From: Corynebacterium sp. HMSC078H07
GTDB lineage: Bacteria > Actinomycetota > Actinomycetes > Mycobacteriales > Mycobacteriaceae
Assembly (NCBI RefSeq): GCF_001812805.1
Contig: NZ_KV810519.1
Coordinates: forward strand, 139,357-203,356
Reading direction: 5' to 3'
Length of the DNA stretch: 64,000 nt
Positions within the stretch are counted from its first letter, which is position 1. Each line of letters begins with the position of its first letter. The position numbers were made by a program, and so were the translations under genes. Positions 38,440-46,354 of the stretch are shown piece by piece. The notes below the pieces were generated by a model. The model did no database searches and was not told where the DNA came from. It saw only the letters and a list, made by a program, of their open reading frames with translations.

Positions 38440-39498
38440 GTGCATAAGGCAATCGTCGTCTTCGAGGTCGAGGGCGGATCCGACAAACAGATCAACGGCC
38501 ACCGCAAGGACACCATGCCCATCGTCGACAGCATCAAGGATGCTGGCTGGCACGCAGAGGTAGTTTTCTACCGCCCCGAGTGGTCTGAGCAGCTCTTCGA
38601 GTACGTCTCTGAGAATTTCGATGCCTACATTTCCCGCGTCAACCCGGGCAGCATTCCGGGCGGTGAGAAGGGTTACTTCGACCTGCTCACCAAGCTGTCT
38701 GAGGCCGGCCTGGTGGGCATGTCCACCCCGTACGAGATGATGGCTTACGGCGCCAAGGATGCCTTGGTCAAGCTCAACGACACCGATCTCGTGCCGTCCG
38801 ACACCGCTGCCTACTACGACGTCGAGTCCTTCCACAACACCTTCCCGACCTCCCTGTCCTACGGCGAGCGCGTGCTCAAGCAGAACCGTGGTTCCACTGG
38901 CTCCGGCATTTGGCGTGTGCGCTTGGCCGACGAGAAGCTGGTTGAGTCCGTCGAGCCGGGCACCGCACTGCCGCTCGACACCAAGATCAAGTGCACCGAG
39001 GCTGTGGACAACCACACCGAGGAGCGCGAACTCGGCGAATTTATGGACTTCTGCGACCAGTACATCATCGGTGACAACGGCATGCTCGTGGATATGCGCT
39101 TCATGCCACGCATCGTTGAAGGCGAGATCCGCATCCTCCTCGTTGGCCCGGACCCAGTCTTCGTGGTGCACAAGAAGCCGGCTGAGGGCGGCGACGCTTT
39201 CTCCGCCACCCTGTTCTCCGGTGCTAAGTACACCTACCAGAAGCCGGAGGAGTGGCAGGAGCTCGTCGACATGTTCGCTGAGGTCCGCCCAGTCATCGCT
39301 GAGAAGCTCGGTGGCGACAACATCCCGCTGATTTGGACCGCGGACTTCATGCTGGCAGACGGCGAGAACGGCGAGGACACCTACGTCCTTGGTGAAATCA
39401 ACTGCTCCTGCGTGGGCTTTACCTCGGAGCTCGACATGGGCATCCAGGAGAAGGTGGCCGCTGAAGCCATCAAGCGCGTTGAGGCCAAGCACGCCTAA
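38440..39498 (+). CDS. Cj0069 family protein (ATP-grasp-like), unknown function
   Basis: 352 residues from GTG 38440, preceded by GAAAGGGA; upstream codons in frame are not protein-like. The protein has an N-terminal alpha/beta domain (KAIVVFEVEGGSDKQ) and a C-terminal part recalling ATP-grasp ligases (LKQNRGSTGSGIWRV, EINCSCVGF). It resembles the Cj0069 family, whose reaction is not established as far as I know. It is monocistronic with a terminator downstream; the 280-bp upstream gap shows no other gene. Confidence 0.7.
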   Translation: MHKAIVVFEVEGGSDKQINGHRKDTMPIVDSIKDAGWHAEVVFYRPEWSEQLFEYVSENFDAYISRVNPGSIPGGEKGYFDLLTKLSEAGLVGMSTPYEMMAYGAKDALVKLNDTDLVPSDTAAYYDVESFHNTFPTSLSYGERVLKQNRGSTGSGIWRVRLADEKLVESVEPGTALPLDTKIKCTEAVDNHTEERELGEFMDFCDQYIIGDNGMLVDMRFMPRIVEGEIRILLVGPDPVFVVHKKPAEGGDAFSATLFSGAKYTYQKPEEWQELVDMFAEVRPVIAEKLGGDNIPLIWTADFMLADGENGEDTYVLGEINCSCVGFTSELDMGIQEKVAAEAIKRVEAKHA

Positions 39499-39512
39499 GC
39501 GTTCATCCATGA

Positions 39513-39538
39513 ATCCCTCGCCTTCGGCGGGGGATTTT
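39513..39538 (+). terminator. Terminator of the Cj0069-type gene
   Basis: ATCCCTCGCC (39513-39522) pairs with GGCGGGGGAT (39526-39535) around a TTC loop, followed by TTT, 14 bp after the stop. Confidence 0.9.
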
Positions 39539-39691
39539 CCTGTTTTAGGGCCAAGAGTGGTTTTCAGCGTTGTGGGGCGCGTTCCCCAATGAGCGCTGCC
39601 AGTGAGCCGGATCTCAGGTACCTTCGGAGAAGTAAAAATTACACGTTTGTGTACTGCTCTGCGATTTTCTCTGTGAAAGGACAACCGAGCG

Positions 39692-41125
39692 ATGACTAAC
39701 CCCAACCAGTTCGGCGAAAACGGCGACAACAACGATCCTTCTAACCAGGGTTTTGGCGGCGGCTTCGGCAGCGGCTTTGGCTCTGATTTCAACCCGAACA
39801 ATCCGGCGCCGGAGCATTCCGCTGAGGGCTCCGCCGCAGCAGAGAACGGTTCCGCCACCGACAATTCCCAGCAGGGTTTCGGTGAAGGCTTTGGCAGTGG
39901 CTACGGCAATGACAATGCTGCTGCTGGTTGGGGCTACCCGGGTGCTCAGTCCAACTCCAACTCTGGCTTTGGTTGGGGCGGACAGGCTGGGTACGGCGAT
40001 TACTCCCAGACTCCGTCTGAGCCTGCACAGACCAATGAGCCTGCTGATTCCGCTGCATCTGCGGATTCTGACTCCTCGTTCTCTGCGTCTTCCTCCTCTT
40101 CGGTGTCCGCCTCGTCTGATTCTGCGTTCGCCTCAGAGACTGCAGCACGTGACTCGGCTTCTTCCGACGCAGGAGCGTCTTTTGGTGATTCCGGTTCTGC
40201 TGTACCAGCTTCCGAGTCTTATGGTTCGGCTCAGGGCGCTTCCTACGACTCTTCCCAGGGCTTCGGTGCGGAGTCTTCCTCCAGCAATGCCGAAGGTGCC
40301 GCCAACTCCTCGAACGCTGACTACTCTGCACGTTCCGCTGACTATGGCTCGTCCAACCAGAGCTTTGGCGCTCAGAACGCAAGCTTCGGCAGCTCTTCGG
40401 CCTCCGGTCAGGGCTATGGCTTCGGCGGCCAGCAGCAGACGGAGAGCTTCGGTGCTCAAGCCTCTCAGGATTTCCAGGCAGCCCAGTCGTTTGAGTCCGC
40501 ACAGGGCGAGCAAGCCAACCAGAACGCAGGTTTCGGCGGCTTTTCCCAGCAGCAGGGCTTTGCCGCACAGAACAACGGCTTTGGTGACGCGCAGAACAAC
40601 GGATTCGGTGAGCAGCCGCAGAACCAAGGCTTTGGTGACCAGAACTCTGGCTTTGGCCAGCAGGACCAGAACCAGGGCTTTGCCGTACAGAACAATGGAT
40701 TCGGTGAGCAGTCACAGAACCAGGGCTTCGGCGACCAGAACTCGCCATTCGCCGCCCCGGCACCGCAGCAGAACAATCAGTCCGCCGGTTCCTCTAGCAA
40801 GGGCTCTGGCTTCTTCAGCGCGCTGTTTGATTTCTCCTTCAAGGACTTCATCACCCTGAAGTTCGCTTCTGTCATTTACATTCTCGCCGTGGCTTTTGGT
40901 GCCTTCCTATGGGCAATCGCTCTAATCGGCGCTCTCATTTCATTCTCTAACGGCTTTGGAAGTGGTTTCGCTGCGCTGTTGGGAGCCGTCATCGTCGGTG
41001 GTATCGCCTTCCTCCTTTACATCATTCAAATCCGCTTGGTCTTGGAGTTCTTCGCGGCCAACATCCGTACCGCGCAGAACACCAGTGAGCTTGTAGCCAA
41101 GGCAGAAAACGATGACAAGGAGTAA
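39692..41125 (+). CDS. DUF4282 membrane protein with long FG-repeat, low-complexity N-terminus
   Basis: 477 residues. Residues 1-365 are almost wholly Gly, Ser, Asn, Gln, Ala and Phe, with many FG and GFG motifs (NQGFG, SGFG, NNGFGEQ, QNQGFGDQ), few charges and no hydrophobic core, so intrinsically disordered and prion-like. Residues 370-455 form the DUF4282 domain (LFDFSFKDFITLKFASVIY) with two membrane helices. The tail is charged. The ATG at 39692 is preceded by GAAAGGACAACCGAGCG. Function unknown; disordered N-termini are common in this family in actinobacteria, but the density of FG units here is notable. Confidence 0.8.
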   Translation: MTNPNQFGENGDNNDPSNQGFGGGFGSGFGSDFNPNNPAPEHSAEGSAAAENGSATDNSQQGFGEGFGSGYGNDNAAAGWGYPGAQSNSNSGFGWGGQAGYGDYSQTPSEPAQTNEPADSAASADSDSSFSASSSSSVSASSDSAFASETAARDSASSDAGASFGDSGSAVPASESYGSAQGASYDSSQGFGAESSSSNAEGAANSSNADYSARSADYGSSNQSFGAQNASFGSSSASGQGYGFGGQQQTESFGAQASQDFQAAQSFESAQGEQANQNAGFGGFSQQQGFAAQNNGFGDAQNNGFGEQPQNQGFGDQNSGFGQQDQNQGFAVQNNGFGEQSQNQGFGDQNSPFAAPAPQQNNQSAGSSSKGSGFFSALFDFSFKDFITLKFASVIYILAVAFGAFLWAIALIGALISFSNGFGSGFAALLGAVIVGGIAFLLYIIQIRLVLEFFAANIRTAQNTSELVAKAENDDKE

Positions 41126-41157
41126 ATCCTTCGCACGGTACTGACTCCGATAACAGC

Positions 41158-41200
41158 AATCCCCGCGACCTCGAATGTGTGAGGGCCGCGGGGATTTTTT
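41158..41200 (+). terminator. Terminator of the DUF4282 gene
   Basis: AATCCCCGCG (41158-41167) pairs with CGCGGGGATT (41187-41196) and is followed by further Ts to 41200. Confidence 0.92.
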
Positions 41201-41278
41201 GCTAACAGTGTGCGTGCCGAGGGTGAACCGCAGTCGCCATAAAAGGTTTCAGTCAGAAGGTTTAGGTGAGATGGTTAG

Positions 41279-41342
41279 CTTGGGGGCAAATAAACCATCT
41301 GCGGTCTTCTAGAAGGTTTACTTGCCCCCAAGTAAACTTTCT
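41279..41342. repeat. Overlapping inverted repeats with mutually exclusive stems
   Basis: An 18-nt arm at 41279-41296 pairs (17 of 18) with 41315-41332, while 41311-41324 also pairs over 14 bp (one G-T) with 41329-41342 around a CCCC loop. The core is GGTTTACTTGCCCCCAAG. The motif AGAAGGTTTA also occurs at 41255-41264. The stretch lies between the DUF4282 terminator and the 3' end of the DUF3151 gene. No T-run follows either stem. Confidence 0.75.
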
Positions 41343-41427
41343 GAGTCGAGCCGTTTGAGTAGAACCATGTGTAGGGCGGGGGAAACGGTGCTGAGGGAGT
41401 GAAAGCGCCGCTGGGTGGGAAAGGTAA

Positions 41428-41844
41428 TTAGTCCAGCAAGGTTGCGACGCACTCGGGGTCGGCATCGGAGAGCATCTGGCGGATGCGGTCATACTCTGCA
41501 TCTTCGCCGATAGCCTTCGCGGCGTGGCCAAGAGCAGCGATGGCACGCAGCACGCCTTGGTTGGGCTCGTGGGAGAAGGGGACTGGTCCCCAGCCCTTCC
41601 AACCATTGCCGCGCAGGCGGTCGAGGCTGCGGTGGTAGCCGGTACGCGCATAGGCGTAGGCGGTGATGAAAGCGGTGGGCTCAGCGCCCTTGTGCTTGTC
41701 TAGTTCCTGCTCCGCCAGCAGTGCCCACAGCAGTGGAGAGTTTGGGTGGGCGACAATTCCCGCGGTGAGATCGGAAGTGCTGTCAGCACCCGGATCGGCA
41801 GGCAGCTTGATGGGTTTTGGTGCGAGCATGTCTTTCATTTCCAT
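41428..41844 (-). CDS. DUF3151 family protein
   Basis: 138 residues from ATG 41844 (MEMKDMLAPKPIKLPADPG), four bases after GGGG; the frame stays open upstream into maf but the extra residues are Pro/Arg-rich noise. Conserved DUF3151 features are LLWALLAEQEL, AYAYARTGYHRSLDRLRGNGWKGWGPVP and SHEPNQG. Soluble, cytoplasmic, function unknown. It is widespread in actinobacteria. Confidence 0.85.
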   Translation of the reverse strand: MEMKDMLAPKPIKLPADPGADSTSDLTAGIVAHPNSPLLWALLAEQELDKHKGAEPTAFITAYAYARTGYHRSLDRLRGNGWKGWGPVPFSHEPNQGVLRAIAALGHAAKAIGEDAEYDRIRQMLSDADPECVATLLD

Positions 41845-41920
41845 GCCGCCCCACTGTAGCCCTGTGGCGCCAGGACCACCACAGGGGGGCGAAACTAGAA
41901 GGATTCGACTGAAACCGGGG

Positions 41921-42511
41921 CTAAACCCAGAAGTCAGAAACGTTAAGCCCGAAGGAATACAGCGCGCGCCGCAGCACTGGCAGCGAAAGGCCGATGACGG
42001 AGGAGGGATCGCCCTCAATGCGGTCGATGAACCAGCCGCCGAGGGCTTCAAGGGTAAAGGCGCCGGCGCATTCGAGTGGCTCGCCGGTGCGGGCATAGGT
42101 CTCAATATCGGTGTCCGTGGCCTGGGCAAAGTGGACCGTCGTGCGCGAGGCCTCGACGAAGCGCTCGTCGCCGCGCAGCACGCAGTGCCCGGTGATGAGC
42201 TCCGCGGTACGCCCGGCCTGCGCGTGCCAGCGCTCTACGGTGGCCTCGGGGGTGTGGGGTTTGCCTTGGAGGGAGCCGTCGAGAAGCAGCATGGAATCCC
42301 CGCCCACCACGACGTCCTCGGGATAGTCGGGAGCGATGGCCTCCGCCTTGGCCGTGGCGAGGGCGCAGACGATCTCTACGGGATCAGCACCCGCAAGGCG
42401 CTCCTCGATGGCCCGCTCGTCCACGTCGGCCGGGGCGATGACGGGCTCCACACCGGCGCTGCGCAGGATGGACAGGCGGGACGGCGACTGGGAGGCGAGG
42501 ACGAGGCGCAT
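41921..42511 (-). CDS. maf: Maf-like nucleoside triphosphate pyrophosphatase
   Basis: 196 residues, Maf/Ham1 fold. The N-terminal LASQSPSRLSILRSAG matches the Maf LAS.SPRR..LL signature, GGDSMLLLDG and GKPHTPE are the conserved central motifs, and GDPSSVIGLSLP the C-terminal one. It probably hydrolyses non-canonical or modified NTPs in the cytoplasm. It ends the accD1-accD2-accE-maf cluster, starting 4 bp beyond accE. Confidence 0.93.
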   Translation of the reverse strand: MRLVLASQSPSRLSILRSAGVEPVIAPADVDERAIEERLAGADPVEIVCALATAKAEAIAPDYPEDVVVGGDSMLLLDGSLQGKPHTPEATVERWHAQAGRTAELITGHCVLRGDERFVEASRTTVHFAQATDTDIETYARTGEPLECAGAFTLEALGGWFIDRIEGDPSSVIGLSLPVLRRALYSFGLNVSDFWV

Positions 42512-42515
42512 GTGT

Positions 42516-42710
42516 TTAGTAGTAGCGGACGTTGCGGAAGGCTGACGGGTTGAACACGTCGCCCGGCTGGCCCCACAGGTTGCGCTCGGAGCGGGTATCG
42601 GCGGCCTTGGCGCGCGCCTCAGAATCGAGCTGGGTGAGCACCGTGGACAGTGCCGCGACCTCGGCGTCAGTAGGGTTGCCGCGCAGGACGGTAAACAGGG
42701 AATCAGACAT
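42516..42710 (-). CDS. accE: Acyl-CoA carboxylase epsilon subunit
   Basis: 64 residues. It has the short epsilon-subunit pattern, LRGNPTDAEVAALSTVL then a charged helix and W(G)QPGDVFNPSAFRNVRYY. The epsilon subunit stabilises AccBC-AccD complexes of actinobacteria. It lies 8 bp after accD2 and 4 bp before maf, so translation is likely coupled. Confidence 0.9.
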   Translation of the reverse strand: MSDSLFTVLRGNPTDAEVAALSTVLTQLDSEARAKAADTRSERNLWGQPGDVFNPSAFRNVRYY

Positions 42711-42718
42711 GGATACCT

Positions 42719-44050
42719 CTACAAAACGATATTGCCGTGCTTCTTCGGCAAAGTCGGGACAATCTTGCGGTCCAGCAGGCGCAGGCCCTCAATGAGGGAA
42801 CCGCGGGTGACTGCTGGGGTAATAACGGAATCGACGAGGCCGCGCTCAGCTGCCTGGTAGGGAGTCAGGTAGTCGGCGGCGTCGTCTTCACTCAGCTCCA
42901 GCTCAGCGGCCAGCGCGGGGCCGTCGGCTACGGAAATCTCTGCTGTTGGCCACGCATAGGACAGGTCGGCGCCAAGGTCCTTGGAACCGAATGCGATGTA
43001 GCCGGTGCCGTGGGCGCGGCGCACGATGACGCTAATCTTGCCCACGCTGGCGGCGGAGTAGGCATGCACGAGCTTGGCCAGGGCGGCCTTCTCCACCTCG
43101 AGCGCCGGGGAATCGACGAATTCGATGAGGGGAGTATTAAAGGCATCACACAGGCGGATAAAACGTGCTGCCTTGGCGGCGGCTGCGGCATCGAGGGTGT
43201 CGCGGTTGGCAATGATGCCCACCGTGCGGCCCTCAATGCGACCGAAACCGGTGAAGACGCCGCTCACCTGAGGGGTGAGTTCGAAGACATCCTCGCAAGT
43301 AGCGGTGACCACGTCGGCAAGGTCCACGGTGCCATCGTCAGCCACGAGGCTATCGAGCTCGCGGTCAGCATCGCTGATGTTGGCCTCGACCGAACCGGAG
43401 ACGATGGTGGCCTCGGCGCGGGGAGCAGCAGCACGGTTGTTGGAGGGCAGGTAGGAGAGCACGCGCTTGGCGACGTCCACCTCATGCTCGCCCTCCGCCT
43501 GCAGATCACCGTCGGGAGCAATGACGACATCGGAGAGTGCAGCGATAAGCGAGGCATCCTTCGAGTCCGCGTAGACCGCGGTGACCTGCGGGATGAGGCC
43601 GGACGCGGTGGTGGCGCGGGCGAGGATGCGCGCCTGCATGGCGGAAGAAATAATGCCTTCCTGGGCACGCGGCTTATCACCGGCGACCAGTGCGACGATC
43701 GGTACGCCGGTCTTAATGGCCAGGTCGTAGAGTTTGGTGACCTTTTCGCCGTAGACCTCGCCCATGGTGCCGTCGAAAAGCGAGGCGTCCTGAGCATAAG
43801 CGCAGACCTTGCGCCCATCAACGGTGCCGAAACCAGTGATGACACCGTCGGTGTAGGGGCGGTTGTGCTCGCGGCCGAAGTCGGTGGAGCGGTGGCGTGC
43901 CAGCGCGTCAGTCTCCACGAAGGAGCCGGCGTCAAAGAGCGCTTCGATGGCGCTGCGGGCAGCGGGAACCTCTCCCTGCGGCGCGCGGGACTCGGTGAGC
44001 TTGGCGCCCAAGTCCTCGATCTTGCCAGCGGTCGTCTTCAAGTCAGTCAT
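42719..44050 (-). CDS. accD2: Acyl-CoA carboxylase beta-subunit paralogue AccD2, shortened and diverged
   Basis: 443 residues against about 537 for AccD1. It aligns along AccD1 ([59 protein letters not shown]). The first oxyanion-hole segment ([10 protein letters not shown] in AccD1) reads DSKDASLIAAL, the second (AYGGAY) reads AHGTGYIAF, and VDVPGFLPG reads VDSPALEVE. In C. glutamicum AccD2 works with AccD3, AccBC and AccE in forming the carboxylated mycolate precursor. The lost motifs suggest a structural or accessory role here (inference). Confidence 0.88.
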   Translation of the reverse strand: MTDLKTTAGKIEDLGAKLTESRAPQGEVPAARSAIEALFDAGSFVETDALARHRSTDFGREHNRPYTDGVITGFGTVDGRKVCAYAQDASLFDGTMGEVYGEKVTKLYDLAIKTGVPIVALVAGDKPRAQEGIISSAMQARILARATTASGLIPQVTAVYADSKDASLIAALSDVVIAPDGDLQAEGEHEVDVAKRVLSYLPSNNRAAAPRAEATIVSGSVEANISDADRELDSLVADDGTVDLADVVTATCEDVFELTPQVSGVFTGFGRIEGRTVGIIANRDTLDAAAAAKAARFIRLCDAFNTPLIEFVDSPALEVEKAALAKLVHAYSAASVGKISVIVRRAHGTGYIAFGSKDLGADLSYAWPTAEISVADGPALAAELELSEDDAADYLTPYQAAERGLVDSVITPAVTRGSLIEGLRLLDRKIVPTLPKKHGNIVL

Positions 44051-44098
44051 GAAACACTAGTGTAATACAGCGCAGCCGTGCGCTTTAAGGCGTGCTGT

Positions 44099-45712
44099 TT
44101 ACAGCGGAATGTTGCCATGCTTGCGGGATGGGCGCGGGACATTCTTATCGGCGAAGAAGCGCAGATTCTTGGCGATGGTACTGCGGGTTTCGGAGGGGAG
44201 AATGACGGCGTCGATAAGCCCACGCTCCGCTGCCTTATACGGATTGAGCATGTGGTCTTCGTATTCGCGCTCGAAAGACTTGGTGAGCTCAGCGACGTCG
44301 AGGCCCTTCTCGTGGGCCGCCTTGATTTCCTTGCGGTAAATGAAGCCGACGGCGCCAGCGGCCCCCATGACCGCAATCTGGGCGGTGGGCCAAGCCAGGT
44401 TCACGTCAGCGCCAAGGCCCTTGGAACCCATCACGCAGTAGGCGCCGCCGTAGGCCTTGCGCAGGGTGACGGTGATCTTGGGAACGGTGGCCTCGGCGTA
44501 GGCGTAGAGCAGCTTGGCGCCGCGGCGCAGGATGCCATCGTGTTCCTGGTCGGCGCCGGGGAGGAAGCCGGGGACGTCGACGAGCATGATGATGGGGATG
44601 TTGAAGGCATCGCAGGTACGCACGAAACGCGCGGCCTTCTCGGAAGAATCGATGTCGAGGCAGCCGGCGAAGACCTGGGGCTGGTTGGCAACGAAACCAA
44701 CAGTGCGGCCCTCGATGCGGCCGAAGGCGGTGACCACGTTATCTGCGCGATCGGCCTGGATCTCCAGGAAATCGCCGTCATCGGTGAGAGCCTCGATGAC
44801 CTCCTTGACGTTGTAAGGCTGGTTGGGGGAATCCGGGATGATGCTATCCAGCACGAGGTCATCGACGGTTTCTTCGCCCAGCTCTTCGTAGGGTTCTGCC
44901 GGGGTCAGCTGCCGGTTATTGGAAGGCAGGTAGGTCAGTAGATCGTGGACCCAGTCCAAGGCTTCTTCATCGCTGGCCGCGGTGTAGTGCGAGGTGCCGG
45001 ACTTGTGCATGTGGACGCCCGCGCCGCCGAGTTCTTCCTGACTGACTTCCTCGCCAGTGACGGTCTTGATGACATCGGGGCCGGTGACGAACATCTTGGA
45101 CTTCTTGTCCACCATGACCACGAAGTCCGTGAGGGCAGGGGAGTAGGCATTGCCGCCGGCGCAAGCGCCCATGATGACGGAGATCTGCGGGACGACGCCG
45201 GAGGCCATGACGTTTTGGTAGAAGGTCTTGGCAATCCAGTCCAGAGAGACGGCACCATCCTGGATGCGAGCGCCGGCGCCCTCGTAGAGGCCGATAAGCG
45301 GGCGGCCGGTGGTGATGGACAGCTCCATGATCTTGATCATCTTCTCGCCATAGACCTCGCCGAGCGCGCCGCCGAAGACGGTTCCGTCTTGGGAGAAGAT
45401 GCAGACCTCGCGGCCGTCGATGGTCCCCCAGCCGGTAACAATGCCATCGGTAAGCGGGCGCTTCTTACCCATGGCGAAATCCGTGGTGCGGTGCACAGCG
45501 AGCATGTCTGTCTCCACGAAGGAACCTTCATCGAGGAGGTAGTCCAATCGTTCGCGGGCGGTGAGGCGGCCCTGTGCATGGACCTTCTCATGGGCTTTCT
45601 CGCCCATGGGTTGGGCCGCTGCTTCACGACGCCTCTTCAATTCAGCAATCTTGCCTGCGGTGGTGTCGGCGCTGAGGGAGTCCAGCTCTGACAAATGTGA
45701 GGAAATAGTCAT
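44099..45712 (-). CDS. accD1: Acyl-CoA carboxylase beta subunit AccD1 (DtsR1)
   Basis: 537 residues from ATG 45712 ([13 protein letters not shown]); an upstream in-frame ATG is open but weak. Full carboxyltransferase signature: [57 protein letters not shown]. It transfers carboxyl from AccBC-biotin to acetyl-CoA to form malonyl-CoA for the type I fatty acid synthase. Order on the minus strand is accD1, accD2, accE, maf, DUF3151. No obvious regulator site was recognised in the 190-bp upstream region. Confidence 0.96.
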   Translation of the reverse strand: MTISSHLSELDSLSADTTAGKIAELKRRREAAAQPMGEKAHEKVHAQGRLTARERLDYLLDEGSFVETDMLAVHRTTDFAMGKKRPLTDGIVTGWGTIDGREVCIFSQDGTVFGGALGEVYGEKMIKIMELSITTGRPLIGLYEGAGARIQDGAVSLDWIAKTFYQNVMASGVVPQISVIMGACAGGNAYSPALTDFVVMVDKKSKMFVTGPDVIKTVTGEEVSQEELGGAGVHMHKSGTSHYTAASDEEALDWVHDLLTYLPSNNRQLTPAEPYEELGEETVDDLVLDSIIPDSPNQPYNVKEVIEALTDDGDFLEIQADRADNVVTAFGRIEGRTVGFVANQPQVFAGCLDIDSSEKAARFVRTCDAFNIPIIMLVDVPGFLPGADQEHDGILRRGAKLLYAYAEATVPKITVTLRKAYGGAYCVMGSKGLGADVNLAWPTAQIAVMGAAGAVGFIYRKEIKAAHEKGLDVAELTKSFEREYEDHMLNPYKAAERGLIDAVILPSETRSTIAKNLRFFADKNVPRPSRKHGNIPL

Positions 45713-45903
45713 GTTCGGCAGTGTAGAGAGGTTTTGGATAGGAATGTATATCGGCACGCGGGTGATTTCCCTCACAATTCACGTTTGTGCAGGTAAGCCA
45801 TGGTGAAAAATATGAGGAAATCCTCGTGATTGGCGTGTTGGGGACATGCCTTCACAGTCTAGTGGGCGCGAAATGCACGCTGCGTAGGGTGGTCGCATAA
45901 GAA

Positions 45904-45929
45904 AACCCCGCCTATGGCTGGGCGGGGTT
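45904..45929 (-). terminator. Terminator of the 83-residue protein gene
   Basis: AACCCCGCC (45904-45912) pairs with GGCGGGGTT (45921-45929). On the minus strand TTTTCTT follows. It lies 13 bp after the stop. Confidence 0.9.
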
Positions 45930-45941
45930 GGGTGTAGGGAT

Positions 45942-46193
45942 CTAGGCAAGCCAGCCGAAGCTGTGGAGGAAGAGTTCCACCTCGGCAAGGTCGCCTTCCG
46001 TGGGGAAGTTGCCTGTGAGGACGGCATAAGACTCTTCGATGTCGGTGCGGGTGGCTGGGATGAGGTCGTGCTTGAGCAGGTCCTCGGCGATGTGCGTCAC
46101 CAGGGGTGCTGGCTGCACAGTGTCAAGGTTGATTCCGGTGGCGTTTTTGACTGAACTGGTAATGGCGGAAAGGAATCCATTCAGGGTATTCAT
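45942..46193 (-). CDS. Small hypothetical protein, 83 residues
   Basis: Soluble helical protein (MNTLNGFLSAITSSVKNATGINLD..., then EDLLKHDLIPATRTDIEESYAVLTGNFPTEGDLAEVELFLHSFGW). No signal peptide or recognised domain. It has a normal ribosome site (GAGAGGTGGG), its own terminator and a leader with a 7-bp palindrome at 46223-46242, so it appears to be an independently regulated gene. Function unknown. Confidence 0.7.
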   Translation of the reverse strand: MNTLNGFLSAITSSVKNATGINLDTVQPAPLVTHIAEDLLKHDLIPATRTDIEESYAVLTGNFPTEGDLAEVELFLHSFGWLA

Positions 46194-46222
46194 TTTCCCA
46201 CCTCTCTATTCTCTTGTAGTGA

Positions 46223-46242
46223 TGATGTGACTGTCCACATCA
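46223..46242. promoter_or_regulatory. Palindrome in the leader of the 83-residue protein gene
   Basis: TGATGTG and CACATCA flank a 6-bp spacer, 30 bp upstream of the ATG on the minus strand. A further palindrome TATAGCTATA at 46260-46269 overlaps a -10-like TATAGT. This layout suggests a repressor-bound promoter. Confidence 0.45.
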
Positions 46243-46354
46243 TTGGGTTGAACCAACTATATAGCTATAGAGGGGAAAAGTCCGCATTTTGTTCACCCTG
46301 AGTTAACTTTTGGGTAACCTGACGTGCGGGGTGAGGTAGGGCACAGTTCTCGTT

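Noticed and set aside
39753..40859. Other long frames over the FG-repeat gene
   Set aside because: The repetitive DNA keeps all frames open; only the frame ending in DUF4282 has a conserved domain and ribosome site.
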